This document shows, one piece after another, positions 8,284 to 17,316 of a stretch of DNA of 64,000 nucleotides. The number at the start of each line of letters is the position of its first letter. The first letter of the stretch is position 1. This DNA is from Planctomycetaceae bacterium. GTDB lineage: Bacteria > Planctomycetota > Phycisphaerae > Tepidisphaerales > Tepidisphaeraceae. The DNA lies in contig JAIYCY010000030.1 of the NCBI GenBank assembly GCA_027487775.1, positions 157,012 through 221,011 on the forward strand. Reading direction: 5' to 3'. The position numbers and the translations under genes are program-made. The notes beneath the pieces were generated by a model. It saw only the letters and a program-made list of their open reading frames with translations. It searched no databases and was not told where the DNA came from.

Positions 8284-9999
8284 TCAGGCGTTCGCCGGGG
8301 TTTTGGGGGCCTCGGCGGTGGGTTTGAGGACGCGCAGGAACTCCTGCACGCTCGTATCACCTGCCGCCACGCGGGCCAGGACGAGTTCCTGGATGTAGCG
8401 TCCCTTCTGCTTGCGGAAGAGTTGTTTGTATAGCTGCGGCTGTCCTACGCGTGCGGCATGTCGAACATCGTCGTCGATGTTGAAGATTTCATAGACGCCG
8501 AATCGACCTCGATATCCGATGCCGAAGCAGAATGTGTCGGGGACTTCCTGTCCTCGTGCATCGACGAGCGGGCCGACGTGGGGTCGATATAGCTCGGCCA
8601 CTTGTCCGGGTCCGAAGCCGAGCTGACGCAGAAGTTTTTCGTCAGGTTGATATGCGACCTTGGTCGCGTCGCAGAGTCGCCTGAACAGTCGACCCGCGAT
8701 CACCGTGCGAAGCTGTGCGGTGGCAAGATTGGCATCGCCGACGAGTTTCTTCCAGACTTCGAGGGCTTCGAACGCATCGCTGGCTCGGACGCCCACGTAG
8801 ACGCGCTTTCCGGTCTGAGCCAGTTCGATCAGCGAGCGTGCGGCCTGCGGGGTTTCGAGTCCGCCGGCCATGAGGACGTCGGGTTCCTGGCTGGCGACCC
8901 ACGCGACGGTTTTGGCTTCTTCGGCGGGTGGCGCGGCGGCGGTGAGTTTGTTTTGCGTGATGCCTTCGAGTTCGATGGGTGGATCGCGTTCGACGGTGAG
9001 GATGTGACTTGTGAATGCGTCATGCAGCCTAACCATTGCGTATTGGAGTGTTGTCAGGCCTGCGCCGCGTGGGGCGGCGAGCAGGACGAGGCCCGGTTCG
9101 TCGCGAGATGCGGTGAGACGATCGAGTTGATCTGCGGTGAATCCGATGTTTTCCGGTCGGAACTGGTATCGGCTGGGCACGTCGATTTCGAGTCGTGCGA
9201 TTTCGCCGTCGCGTGATCCGGAGGTGTTGACGCGGACTTCGAGTCGTTTGCCGGCGACCATGATTTTGCATTTGCCGGCCTGTGGCTTGCGGCGATCTTC
9301 GAGGTCGAGGGCGCACATGGATTTGACGTAGCTGACTGCATCGCCCGCGGCGGATCGCTCGACGGCCGGGCCGTCATAGGCGACGCCGTCGATGAGGTAT
9401 TTGCTTCCCGAAGCGGCGCCTGTTGCGAGGATGTCGATGGTGGTCGCACCTTTGAGAATCGGTTCGGCGATCATGGCTTGGAGGGTGTCGTAGGCGACGC
9501 GCCATGCGTCTTCGTCGGCGGGCTGTTCGAGGTGCTGGCCCGAGGAGGAAATGAGGACGACTTCGCCGGCGACTTCGCGAATCTTTTTCTCGCCGCCCTT
9601 TCCGCCCGGGATGAGCGATTTCAGGCCGCTGATCAATTCGCTCTGCAGGTCACCGAGTCCCATCTTCTGGGCGCGGATGCCGAGGTAGGTCCCGACGCTG
9701 GCCAGCGCGATGGCAAAGAAGACGCCGAACGCGACGCCGAAGCCCGGAAGGATGAAGAAAAATGCGACAGCCGCCGCGAGCGCGACGAGCATGCCGGCGT
9801 TGATGGCGTGCCGGGGTAGGAGTGCTTTTTGTGTGTCTTTGTCGATCCACGTGAGCAATCGGGTCCAGACGATCAGGACGATGAGCACCGGGATGAGCTT
9901 CCACCACGCGATCAACGAGGGGAAGTCGGCGGCGCTTTGGGCGAGAAGGCTGGACGAAGCCAAATGGAGGCTGTTTGAAGCAAAGTTGTCGTAGGGCAT
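8284..9999 (-). CDS. GspE/PilB-like protein with degenerate ATPase motifs and N-terminal membrane helices
   Basis: 571 residues from the ATG at 9997-9999, which has AGGAG at ideal spacing; the longer frame from 10068 lacks this. Residues 34-50 and 67-106 contain about three hydrophobic helices, unusual for this family. From about 140 on, the layout follows type II/IV secretion ATPases: an N2-like domain, then the P-loop domain. The Walker A region reads APRGAGLTT (309-317) where the family has GPTGSGKTT, so the essential Lys is Leu. The Walker B/Asp-box region reads PDVLMAGGLETPQAA (373-387) instead of DPDIxxxGEIRDxETA, and the HTxxA motif is RASDA. The zinc tetracysteine is also missing. It may be a pseudo-ATPase scaffold. 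No other pilus or secretion genes lie nearby. Confidence 0.75.
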   Translation of the reverse strand: MPYDNFASNSLHLASSSLLAQSAADFPSLIAWWKLIPVLIVLIVWTRLLTWIDKDTQKALLPRHAINAGMLVALAAAVAFFFILPGFGVAFGVFFAIALASVGTYLGIRAQKMGLGDLQSELISGLKSLIPGGKGGEKKIREVAGEVVLISSSGQHLEQPADEDAWRVAYDTLQAMIAEPILKGATTIDILATGAASGSKYLIDGVAYDGPAVERSAAGDAVSYVKSMCALDLEDRRKPQAGKCKIMVAGKRLEVRVNTSGSRDGEIARLEIDVPSRYQFRPENIGFTADQLDRLTASRDEPGLVLLAAPRGAGLTTLQYAMVRLHDAFTSHILTVERDPPIELEGITQNKLTAAAPPAEEAKTVAWVASQEPDVLMAGGLETPQAARSLIELAQTGKRVYVGVRASDAFEALEVWKKLVGDANLATAQLRTVIAGRLFRRLCDATKVAYQPDEKLLRQLGFGPGQVAELYRPHVGPLVDARGQEVPDTFCFGIGYRGRFGVYEIFNIDDDVRHAARVGQPQLYKQLFRKQKGRYIQELVLARVAAGDTSVQEFLRVLKPTAEAPKTPANA

Positions 10000-10139
10000 C
10001 GCGTCTCCTGAAGTCTTGCCACGCGATGCAGTTCGCGTGGGTCGACCGACCTGTGAATCTAACGGCAATCCGCCGCCATGGGCAACAGAGCGAGTCCTGC
10101 GTTACAGTTTCTTGGGTCGCATTTCGAGAGACGTCGGAT

Positions 10140-10976
10140 ATGAAACGAACCTTGACAGATATGGCGGTCGTCATCACCGGTGCGAGTTCTGGCATCGGCG
10201 AGGCGCTGACAAGACAGCTTCACCGGCAGGGAGCGAGGCTGTTTCTGGCGGCCCGACGGGTCGATCGGCTGGAGTCGCTGAAGCGCGAACTCGGCTCGCG
10301 CGTCGAGATCCTTCGGTGCGATGTGGCGATCGAAGCCGACTGTCAGCACCTGATCGACGCGGCCTACGCGACGTTCGGTCGGATCGACACGCTGGTTTGC
10401 AACGCCGGATCAGGGCTTGTACGCGATGCCGCCAAGACTGATCGAGCGACGTTCCGACAGATCATGGAGGTGAATCTGTTCGGCACGAGCGACTGCATCC
10501 GCGCGGCGGTCCCGAGGATGCGTGAACAGACGATTCGCGAGGGCTTGCGGGGGCAGTTGATGATTGTCAGTTCGGCGGCGGCACGGCGCGGGTTGCCTTA
10601 TCTTGGTGCGTATAGCGCGACGAAATCTGCGCAATTGCAGTATGCCGAGGCGCTTCGCGTCGAGCTCGTGGATGAGAAGATTGCAGTGACGAGCGTTCAT
10701 CCGATAGGCACGCGGAGTGAGTTCATGCAGCGGGCCGAAGCGACGAGCGGGGAGAAGATCGACGTTCCTGGTCGGCGCGGTGGGCTTGAGCAGACGTCTG
10801 AGCGTGTTGCCGAGATCATGGCGCGTGCGGTCGCTCGTCCGCGGCGTGAGTGTTGGCCGTTCTTGCCGGCATGGTGGGGCACGAGCCTCTTGACTGCGTT
10901 TCCTGCATGGGCGGACTGGATGATGCTGCGGATGCGAAGGCGAATTGATGCCGAGCGCGGCGGGGGAGGATCGTAA
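10140..10976 (+). CDS. Short-chain dehydrogenase/reductase
   Basis: 278 residues from the ATG at 10140. The frame continues upstream to 9975, but that part overlaps the divergent gene and lacks family similarity. Classical SDR features are present: the Rossmann cofactor motif TGASSGIG at 13-20, CNAG at 87-90, the catalytic Ser pair at 144-145, and YxxxK (YSATK) at 158-162. An Arg-rich stretch after the second strand (AARRVDR) favours NADPH. The C-terminal helix may be membrane-associated (LPAWWGTSLLTAFPAWADWMM). The substrate is not identifiable. The cation transporter begins 2 bases after its stop, so the two are cotranscribed. Confidence 0.9.
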   Translation: MKRTLTDMAVVITGASSGIGEALTRQLHRQGARLFLAARRVDRLESLKRELGSRVEILRCDVAIEADCQHLIDAAYATFGRIDTLVCNAGSGLVRDAAKTDRATFRQIMEVNLFGTSDCIRAAVPRMREQTIREGLRGQLMIVSSAAARRGLPYLGAYSATKSAQLQYAEALRVELVDEKIAVTSVHPIGTRSEFMQRAEATSGEKIDVPGRRGGLEQTSERVAEIMARAVARPRRECWPFLPAWWGTSLLTAFPAWADWMMLRMRRRIDAERGGGGS

Positions 10977-10978
10977 CG

Positions 10979-11911
10979 ATGCCCGTGAGAGCGATTTCAG
11001 ACGCAGGAGTGGTCCGCATCGAGGCCAGGGCTGCGCGCTTGGCGCTCGGCGTGGGTGTGGGGTTGATGATCGTGAAGTTCGTTGCGTATTTGCTGACCGA
11101 GTCAAGCGCGATCTTCAGTGACGCCATGGAGAGCATTGTGAATGTGCTGGCTTCCGGTTTCGGGCTGTACGCTGTGCGATTGACGCACCGCCCGCCCGAC
11201 GCGGAGCATCCGTGGGGACACGGCAAGGTCGAATTTTTGGCGGGTCTGTTTGAGGGCGCGTTGATTCTGCTTGCGGGCGGGGCGATTTTGTTTCATGCCG
11301 CCGCTGCGTTGTGGGATCCGCCTGCGCCAGCGCGGTTGGACGGCGGTCTGGTGCTGATCGCGATCGCGATGCTTATAAACGGCGTGATCGGTTGGCATTT
11401 GCTGCGTACTGGACGCCGGCATGATTCGATGACGCTGGAGGCTGACGGCAGACATTTGCTCGCCGACGCCATCACCAGCGCGGCCATCATCCTCGCGCTC
11501 GTCGTGGTGGGGATGACGGGTCTTCAGTGGATCGATCCGGCGATCGCGCTGCTTGTGGGCCTTTGGTTGCTTCGTATAGGCGTCGGGCTTGTTCGTCGCG
11601 GCTCGTCAGGCCTGATGGACGAACAAGACCTCACAGACGATCGCAGTATCCGCGCGATTCTTGATGCACATCTCGGGCGGGGCGTGTGCGGGTATCACAA
11701 ACTCCGGCATCGCCACACCGGTCGTTTTCATTGGATCGATTTCCATCTCACGGTTCCGCCTCGGACGGATGTGAAGAACGCTCATGATCTGGCAAGTGCG
11801 ATCGAAGGTGAAATCGAGCGATCTTTTGCCGAGGCGGACGCAACGGCGCATATCGAGCCGTGCGAAGATCAATCGTGTCCACATTGCAGTGGGGGTCGTT
11901 CGTCTCCATGA
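10979..11911 (+). CDS. Cation diffusion facilitator (CDF) metal efflux transporter
   Basis: 310 residues. Six hydrophobic segments span about residues 20-210, followed by a cytosolic ferredoxin-like domain. The transport-site motifs are IFSDAMESIVNV in helix 2 and HLLADAITS in helix 5 (HxxxD). In YiiP-type zinc exporters helix 2 carries DxxxD. Here the second position is Ser, so metal preference may differ. HPWGHGKVEF after helix 2 is typical of the family. The tail holds Cys-rich CEDQSCPHC close to the end, a possible metal site. Family role: proton-driven export of Zn, Fe or similar divalent metal from the cytosol. It is in an operon with the preceding SDR. Confidence 0.92.
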   Translation: MPVRAISDAGVVRIEARAARLALGVGVGLMIVKFVAYLLTESSAIFSDAMESIVNVLASGFGLYAVRLTHRPPDAEHPWGHGKVEFLAGLFEGALILLAGGAILFHAAAALWDPPAPARLDGGLVLIAIAMLINGVIGWHLLRTGRRHDSMTLEADGRHLLADAITSAAIILALVVVGMTGLQWIDPAIALLVGLWLLRIGVGLVRRGSSGLMDEQDLTDDRSIRAILDAHLGRGVCGYHKLRHRHTGRFHWIDFHLTVPPRTDVKNAHDLASAIEGEIERSFAEADATAHIEPCEDQSCPHCSGGRSSP

Positions 11912-11937
11912 TCGGACGTGAAGCAGGAAACTGATGT

Positions 11938-13017
11938 ATGAATCGCTACGCAAGACAGATCCGATTGGCAGAAGTCGCAGACGAGGGTCAGGCGAAGCTG
12001 GCGAGGTCGCGTGTGCTGGTGATCGGCGTGGGCGCGATCGGGAGCAGCGCGGCGGAATGGATCGTGCGGATGGGCGTGGGCGTGGTGCATGTCGTGGATC
12101 GCGACGTGGTCGATGTAACGAATCTGCATCGCCAGGCGCTTTATGCGGAGTCGGATGTGGGTGCGTCCAAAGCCGAGTCGGCGGCGCGTCGGCTGGTGTC
12201 GATCAATGCGGATGTGAGGGTGATCCCGCACGCGATCGATCTTGATGGAGAATCGCTGCGTGGATTGTTGAATGACATCGATCTGGTGATCGACGGGACC
12301 GACAATGCCGAGACGCGTTATGTGATCAATGACGGATGCGTGGGACGAGGACTTCCGTGGATCATGGGGGCGGCGCTGGGTCGCGAGGGGCGCGTGGCGA
12401 TGTTGCGTGGTCGCGCGGGCGTAAAGGTTGTGGGTGATGAGCTTCGTGCAAGTGGGCAGGTGGATGCTGAGGTGAGGGGCGGCGGGGCGTGTTTGCGGTG
12501 CCTTTATCCGTCGGTTCCGGCGGCGGGCGAGTTGCCGACGTGTGAGTCGGCGGGCGTTTTGCCGGCGATGGTGGGGATGGTCGGGTCGATGCAGGCGAGC
12601 GTTGCGATGCGATATTTGATCTCGGGTGATCCGGTCGATCGACTTTGGACATTGGACGGCTGGTCGCTTCGCGTGCGTGAGATCGATTTGTCCGATGGGC
12701 GACGGGCCGACTGCGTCTGTTGCGGCCTGGGGCGTTTTGAGTTTTTCGATCGTCCGAGCCATGCGTCCGCGAAACTGTGCGGGCGCGGGGCGGTGCAGGT
12801 CAGGCCAGCCGCCGCCACACGGGTGGATCTTTCGAGGTTATCGGAGCGACTCGCGCGAATCGGCGTGATCGTCAGGTCGGACATGATGCTGAAATTCAGT
12901 CCGCACGAGCATCCGTCGCTGTCGATGAACCTCTTTGCCGACGGGCGAATGATTTTGTTCGGCACGGAAGATCGAGCCGAGGCGCGGTCGTTTTATGCGA
13001 GGTATGTCGGCGCGTGA
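11938..13017 (+). CDS. ThiF/MoeB-family E1-like adenylyltransferase
   Basis: 359 residues. An N-terminal RYARQIRLAEV motif is followed by the nucleotide-binding loop VIGVGAIGSSAAEW near 27-40, DRDVVDVTNLHRQ near 58-70, and DGTDNAETRYVIND near 117-130, all hallmarks of enzymes that adenylate the C-terminus of ubiquitin-like sulfur carriers (ThiS, MoaD). Zinc-ligand cysteines appear as CLRC near 182-185 and CVCC near 260-263, in the MoeB/ThiF arrangement. The C-terminal 90 residues resemble the small extension seen in some MoeB-like proteins and lack a clear rhodanese CRxGxRS loop. No thiS or moaD lies in the window, so thiamine and molybdopterin pathways cannot be told apart. It starts 26 bases after the CDF gene. 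Confidence 0.88.
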   Translation: MNRYARQIRLAEVADEGQAKLARSRVLVIGVGAIGSSAAEWIVRMGVGVVHVVDRDVVDVTNLHRQALYAESDVGASKAESAARRLVSINADVRVIPHAIDLDGESLRGLLNDIDLVIDGTDNAETRYVINDGCVGRGLPWIMGAALGREGRVAMLRGRAGVKVVGDELRASGQVDAEVRGGGACLRCLYPSVPAAGELPTCESAGVLPAMVGMVGSMQASVAMRYLISGDPVDRLWTLDGWSLRVREIDLSDGRRADCVCCGLGRFEFFDRPSHASAKLCGRGAVQVRPAAATRVDLSRLSERLARIGVIVRSDMMLKFSPHEHPSLSMNLFADGRMILFGTEDRAEARSFYARYVGA

Positions 13018-13148
13018 TGGGGTTTCGAGGTGATGCGTCTGTGGATCGTGACGGATGTAGGGTCGATTTGATTTGATCAAAGGATCAGGAGTCTCCGCGA
13101 TTTCGCTGGCAATCGGTCGGTCGGATTGCGTAGACTCTGTCCACCAGC

Positions 13149-14234
13149 GTGTTTACCCGGCGGCACATCGAGACGCTCGAAGGTCGGCGACTTTTGTCGT
13201 CGACGATGCAGCCTGCGCGGTTGACGCCGGAGAGCGACGCAGGCTTCTCAAACTCTGACAACGTCACGGCGAGCCTGCATCCGATCGTGACCGGGCAGGT
13301 GAGTTCATCGGCGGCGGTGGAGGTGTTGGTCAATGGGCAATCCGCCGGGATCACGACGAGCGACGCATCGGGCGCGTGGTTGTTTCCGCTGACGCCGGGC
13401 GAAGGTTCGTTTGTCGTGCGTTATCGGGAAGTTGCTGGCACGGTTTTTGGTGCATGGTCGCCTGAGTCGACGATTGTGGTTGATCGTACTGCCCCGACGA
13501 TGCTTGGCGGGGCGTTCTTTTTTCAAAACGCGCCCAACCTCGTGCGGATGACATTCTCCGAAGCGATCGGCCCATCGATCGCGCCGGCAAGCATCCGCGC
13601 GACCAACCTGACAACATCCGCCGAGATGGATAGATCGATGCTGAGCGTGTTCTTTAGCACGATCGGGAATGTGTTGGAGGTCGCGCCGATCGGAGTGTCA
13701 GGTTTGCCGATCTTTGCTGACGGGAATTGGCGCGTTTGGCTGAGCGATCCGAGCATATCAGACGTCGCGGGGAATCCGATTGCAGGCGGCACGCATGTCG
13801 ATTTCTTTGTGCTGACCGGTGACATCAATCGCGACCGCCGGGTCGATCAGATTGATTTTGCGATCTTGTCAAGCTACTTCGGATCGCTTGTTCCCGGGCC
13901 GACGTTTGGGGATTTGAATTACGACAGCTTTGTCGATCTGGATGATGTCTTTCTGCTGACGCGGAACTACGGACAGACGATGCCGGTCCCGCGCGGCATC
14001 TTGCCATGGGCTGCACGTGAGACGCCGGTGCGTTCCGTTTCGCCCGCGGTTCGCGAGGAGCGTTCGATCACGTCGATTCTGAAATCGAATGATGGCGTGA
14101 TCGCTGCGTCGCGGTCGGCGCGATTCGACTCTCAGCCGGGCCGTGTTGCTGAATCAGCGTCGGCGGTCACGGTTTTGCCCCCAGGGCGTCGATCGAGCGT
14201 ACAAAGACTCGGCTCGATCCCGACGCGGGCGTGA
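13149..14234 (+). CDS. Dockerin-like secreted protein with planctomycete N-terminal signature
   Basis: 361 residues with a probable GTG start. The N-terminus FTRRHIETLEGRRLLSS is the Glu-x-RxLLS signature found at the start of many large extracellular planctomycete proteins in place of a normal signal peptide. Residues about 25-115 resemble an Ig/bacterial big-like fold (VTGQVSSSAAVEVLVNGQ and EVAGTVFGAWSPESTIVVD), followed by a second SbsA-like beta domain to about 215. Residues about 222-280 hold a dockerin type I pair with calcium-loop residues: DINRDRRVDQIDFAIL and DLNYDSFVDLDDVFLL. The C-terminal 80 residues are low complexity. The last 68 bases overlap the convergent next gene. Function beyond cell-surface attachment is unknown. 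Confidence 0.75.
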   Translation: MFTRRHIETLEGRRLLSSTMQPARLTPESDAGFSNSDNVTASLHPIVTGQVSSSAAVEVLVNGQSAGITTSDASGAWLFPLTPGEGSFVVRYREVAGTVFGAWSPESTIVVDRTAPTMLGGAFFFQNAPNLVRMTFSEAIGPSIAPASIRATNLTTSAEMDRSMLSVFFSTIGNVLEVAPIGVSGLPIFADGNWRVWLSDPSISDVAGNPIAGGTHVDFFVLTGDINRDRRVDQIDFAILSSYFGSLVPGPTFGDLNYDSFVDLDDVFLLTRNYGQTMPVPRGILPWAARETPVRSVSPAVREERSITSILKSNDGVIAASRSARFDSQPGRVAESASAVTVLPPGRRSSVQRLGSIPTRA

Positions 14235-15993
14235 GCAGGCTCAACCCGCTACCACCGAACTCTGCGACATAGATGCGTCCGGTCGCCGTATCGATGGCGA
14301 GATCGAGCGGGTCGACGAATCCTCTGAATCCTTCGATGCCGACGATCATGTCAACGACCTCGCCGCTCGTATCGACGCGAAGTGCGACGAGATCATCTCC
14401 GCCGCTGTATCGTGCGACGAGGATCGCACCTTCGAGCGCTCCGCCGAACGCTGGCGTTGTGTTTGCGGCGTCGCTGCGGAATTCGATCAGTCCGTTTGGG
14501 CTCACGTTCTTTCCGAAGCTGAGAACGGGCATTTTGTAGGTCGGCTCGGCGGTGGTGAAGTCTGGATATCCGGGAATGCCATAGGGATCGAAGCCGGGCG
14601 AAGGATTTCCCGCGTGCGCGATGAACTCGCTGCGAAGCGGATTGGGATGGCCGTGATACGAACCGGGCGTGACATGGATGAGTGTGTCGTCGGTGGTGTA
14701 ATCCAGATCGCGGACGACCGGCAACGCGGGCAGGCCGTTTGAAGCGGGTCGCGCGGGCAGGTTGCCGCCCGGCGCGGTTCCGTTGACCGCCGAGTACAGT
14801 CGTCCCGAGCGATGCCAGAGCAGGTCGAATGCGCTGCGCACGCCTGTTGCATGGATGGTCAGCGGCGCATCGCGTGCGGCCGGATCGTAAAGCGATGCAT
14901 CGCGAGTCGGGTCCGTCGGATCAAGAGGCTCTGTGCGCACGTCGATCGGAAGTGTTGCGGGCAGCTTCGTCGGATCGAGCCTCAAAACCGCCGCTGTCAG
15001 AAGACGCTCCGGGCGCATGCCCCATTTGGCATCGGGCCCGCCGATGGATGTGTGCGAACCCTGATTGAAGTAGAGCGCGCCATCTGGGCCAAAGACAGGT
15101 TGAAAATTTAGGTGATCCTTAAACGCGCGTGGAAGTCCAACGACGATGTCTTTGGCGATGTCCAGATCGTCGCCTGTGAGGGTGGAGATCACGCCGGTCC
15201 AATCGTCGGCTCCCTTAATTTCGCCGCGCTCAAACGGCTTCATTTGTCCGTGGCTGACCCAAAGTGTGGGAGCGTCACCGGGCGATGTCGGATCGAACGC
15301 GATGCCCATGATCATGCGTGGGCCCTGGTGCAGATCGATGATCGCACGACTCACTTTTGTGTTGGTCGGCTTGCCGTCGGCGTCGAGATCAAAGCGAAAG
15401 ATGCGGCCGTCAAACGTGGCGGCGTAGAGCCTGCGATCCGGGCCGAATGCGACGCAGGTGAAGACGGCATCGGGGATCGCATCAAAGGCCGTTCGTTCGA
15501 ATCGAACATCAAGCGGGATCGACTGGACGTTTGCCGCGATCTTGAAGGTGCTGGTCCAGGGCCTGAAGGGTGTGCCCGAGAGGTCCAGAAGATTCTCGTT
15601 GACTTCGAATTTGTAGGAGCGACCTGCTTCGAGGGGGTCGGCGGGCGTGAAGACGATGGCGTCGCTTGCGCCGCTGGTATTGAGTCGACCCGGGACGAGC
15701 GAGCCGTCGTCGCGTGTGAGTAGGACGGACTGTTGGTTCAGCGTCGTCGGATCGATGCCCGCGACGACCGTGCGTGAAGGGAAGCGAATGTCCGCAGCGA
15801 CCGCGGTGTCAGGCAGGGCGTAGAGATCGCCATTGGCGGGCCTGACGCGGACGACGCGTGGGCCGGCTTCGCGCATGGATGCGAAGGCTGCCTGCTCGCG
15901 CGAGCTGAAGACGTGCGACACGCCGACCATGCCACACGCCGCCCCGATCAGGGCCAGCGACACCCACACGCCACGTTTGATCTCTGGATGCAT
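14167..15993 (-). CDS. Membrane-anchored beta-propeller protein (glucose/sorbosone dehydrogenase-like) with Ig-like domain
   Basis: 608 residues. Residues 11-29 form one hydrophobic segment, a signal anchor. Residues about 45-155 look like an SbsA-type Ig-like domain (VVRVRPANGDLYALP and FTPADPLEAGRSYKFEV are its usual first and last strands). From about 180 to the end are repeating propeller blades (AFGPDRRLYAATFDGRIFRFDLD, MGIAFDPTSP, QPVFGPDGALYFNQGS, LDLAIDTATGRIYVAEFGG). Such blades occur in PQQ-dependent sugar dehydrogenases. The catalytic His and PQQ ligands could not be confirmed by eye, so enzymatic activity is open. It is convergent with the dockerin gene. Confidence 0.7.
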   Translation of the reverse strand: MHPEIKRGVWVSLALIGAACGMVGVSHVFSSREQAAFASMREAGPRVVRVRPANGDLYALPDTAVAADIRFPSRTVVAGIDPTTLNQQSVLLTRDDGSLVPGRLNTSGASDAIVFTPADPLEAGRSYKFEVNENLLDLSGTPFRPWTSTFKIAANVQSIPLDVRFERTAFDAIPDAVFTCVAFGPDRRLYAATFDGRIFRFDLDADGKPTNTKVSRAIIDLHQGPRMIMGIAFDPTSPGDAPTLWVSHGQMKPFERGEIKGADDWTGVISTLTGDDLDIAKDIVVGLPRAFKDHLNFQPVFGPDGALYFNQGSHTSIGGPDAKWGMRPERLLTAAVLRLDPTKLPATLPIDVRTEPLDPTDPTRDASLYDPAARDAPLTIHATGVRSAFDLLWHRSGRLYSAVNGTAPGGNLPARPASNGLPALPVVRDLDYTTDDTLIHVTPGSYHGHPNPLRSEFIAHAGNPSPGFDPYGIPGYPDFTTAEPTYKMPVLSFGKNVSPNGLIEFRSDAANTTPAFGGALEGAILVARYSGGDDLVALRVDTSGEVVDMIVGIEGFRGFVDPLDLAIDTATGRIYVAEFGGSGLSLLTPASGSSRVFVRSIDALGAKP

Positions 15994-16098
15994 CCGAACC
16001 GACTCCGAAAATGACTTTGCTGCCTGAGACGAAAGTTTAGACCGACAACAAGGGTATCGGACATTCGGGCCCCTGAGTTGAACGGAATCGCAGGGGGC

Positions 16099-16797
16099 TC
16101 ATCGTTTGAGATGGCGTCCGCCGTCGAGGCGAATGATCTCGCCGTTCGCGTAAGTGCCGTGGAGTGCGAGAAACTCGACGCATCTGGCAACGTCCATGGG
16201 CGAGCCCGGTCGGCCTAATGGAACGGACTTGAGATATCTCTGCTTTTCGACGTCGCTCATATCAGCAGGCCAGTCGACGACGCCCGGCGCGATCCCGCAA
16301 ACGCGTGTGCGCGGGGCTAGCTCAAGTGCCAGCCCGCGTGTTGCGCTCCACAATGCCGATTTGCTCGCACAGTAATTCTTCCATCCACGCCGCGGTCGCT
16401 CGGCCAGGACGTCCAGCATGTTCACCACCAGCGAATCGTCTGCGAACGTCGATCGCATCGACTCCACGAGTGCAAGCGGCGCATGAAAGTTGACCTGCAT
16501 CTGAAGCTGCGCCCGCGGATCCGCATCGGGCAGATAAAGACTTGCGTTGTTGACGAGAAGATCGAGTCGATCGAATCTGCTGCAGAAACTGTCGCGCAGA
16601 CGCTCAACGGCTCCCGGATCGGCAAAATCGATGGGTCCGATCGGAATCAAGCGATCGTTGAGTGTTGCATCGGAACAGGGTTCAACCGGCGAGCGATGAA
16701 ACGTGACCGCCACGCGATAACCGAGACGCGCCGCGTGCTCCGCGACCGCGCGGCCCACGCGCTTCGCTCCGCCCGTGACCAGTGCGACTCGCTCCAT
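16099..16797 (-). CDS. SDR, pteridine/dihydrofolate reductase-like
   Basis: 232 residues. The cofactor motif is TGGAKRVGRAVAEH at 8-21. TGGxxRxG with the basic residue is the FolM/pteridine reductase variant of the SDR glycine motif and indicates NADPH. NNAS follows near 87-90 (consensus NNAS in that subgroup), then the catalytic YCASKSAL near 142-149 and a C-terminal GEIIRLDGGRHLKR typical of the group (xxxVDGGxxL). The Ser of the catalytic triad is in the VVNMLDV region, where it is replaced, as in pteridine reductases. The likely role is reduction of dihydromonapterin or dihydrofolate, inferred by subgroup. Confidence 0.8.
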   Translation of the reverse strand: MERVALVTGGAKRVGRAVAEHAARLGYRVAVTFHRSPVEPCSDATLNDRLIPIGPIDFADPGAVERLRDSFCSRFDRLDLLVNNASLYLPDADPRAQLQMQVNFHAPLALVESMRSTFADDSLVVNMLDVLAERPRRGWKNYCASKSALWSATRGLALELAPRTRVCGIAPGVVDWPADMSDVEKQRYLKSVPLGRPGSPMDVARCVEFLALHGTYANGEIIRLDGGRHLKR

Positions 16798-16877
16798 GCC
16801 GACATTCTAAACACGACGCAGTCCCGCATCCATATTCGCCACATTTCGCCTTGAACGGGCGTCTTGATGAATCACCC

Positions 16878-16909
16878 TTGACGAAATAGTATGTGAGCCA
16901 TAGTATGTG
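16878..16909 (+). promoter_or_regulatory. Promoter of the padR unit with a direct-repeat operator
   Basis: A -35 TTGACG at 16878-16883 and a -10 TAGTAT at 16901-16906 are separated by exactly 17 bases. The 10-mer ATAGTATGTG occurs twice, at 16886-16895 and 16900-16909, 14 bases apart centre to centre, filling the spacer and covering the -10. This suggests an operator for autoregulation by the PadR protein encoded just downstream. Confidence 0.7.
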
Positions 16910-16928
16910 TCGAACAGGAGATGACAGG

Positions 16929-17270
16929 ATGCGAATCGAGCGAGAACTGATGCGTGGTGCGGGTCCGCTGGCGGTGATGCAGCTCTTGGCGGCGGGGGAA
17001 CGGTATGGGTATGAGCTGGTGCAGCGGCTCGACGCCGACAGCGGCGGGGTGCTGGCGATGGGGCAGAGCACGCTCTATCCGATGCTTTACAATCTGGAAG
17101 CCAAGGGCCTGATCACTTCGCGCAACCTCGAAACATCGAGCGGCCGGGTGCGAAAGTATTACCGCCTCACCAAGGCGGGCCAAAAGCAACTCGCCGAAGA
17201 TCGGGCCAAGTGGGGCCAGCTTGTCGAAGCCATGCACAAGCTGGGCGTGACGCGATTGGCAGGCGTTTGA
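16929..17270 (+). CDS. PadR-family transcriptional regulator
   Basis: 113 residues from the ATG at 16929, selected because CAGGAG lies 8 bases upstream; an ATG 36 bases earlier would place the start inside the promoter. The winged helix fills the protein: LAVMQLLAAGERYGYELVQRL near 11-31, GQSTLYPMLYNLEAKGLI (recognition helix plus start of wing), then RKYYRLTKAGQKQL, all classic PadR s1 signatures. PadR repressors usually control an adjacent membrane protein and themselves. The next gene, 46 bases downstream, begins with a HAAS-like domain, the usual PadR partner. The direct repeats in the promoter are the probable binding site. Confidence 0.93.
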   Translation: MRIERELMRGAGPLAVMQLLAAGERYGYELVQRLDADSGGVLAMGQSTLYPMLYNLEAKGLITSRNLETSSGRVRKYYRLTKAGQKQLAEDRAKWGQLVEAMHKLGVTRLAGV

Positions 17271-17316
17271 GTGGGTGTCGTGCTTTTGAGGTGTCGGGGC
17301 ATTTTTAGAGGCGAAC

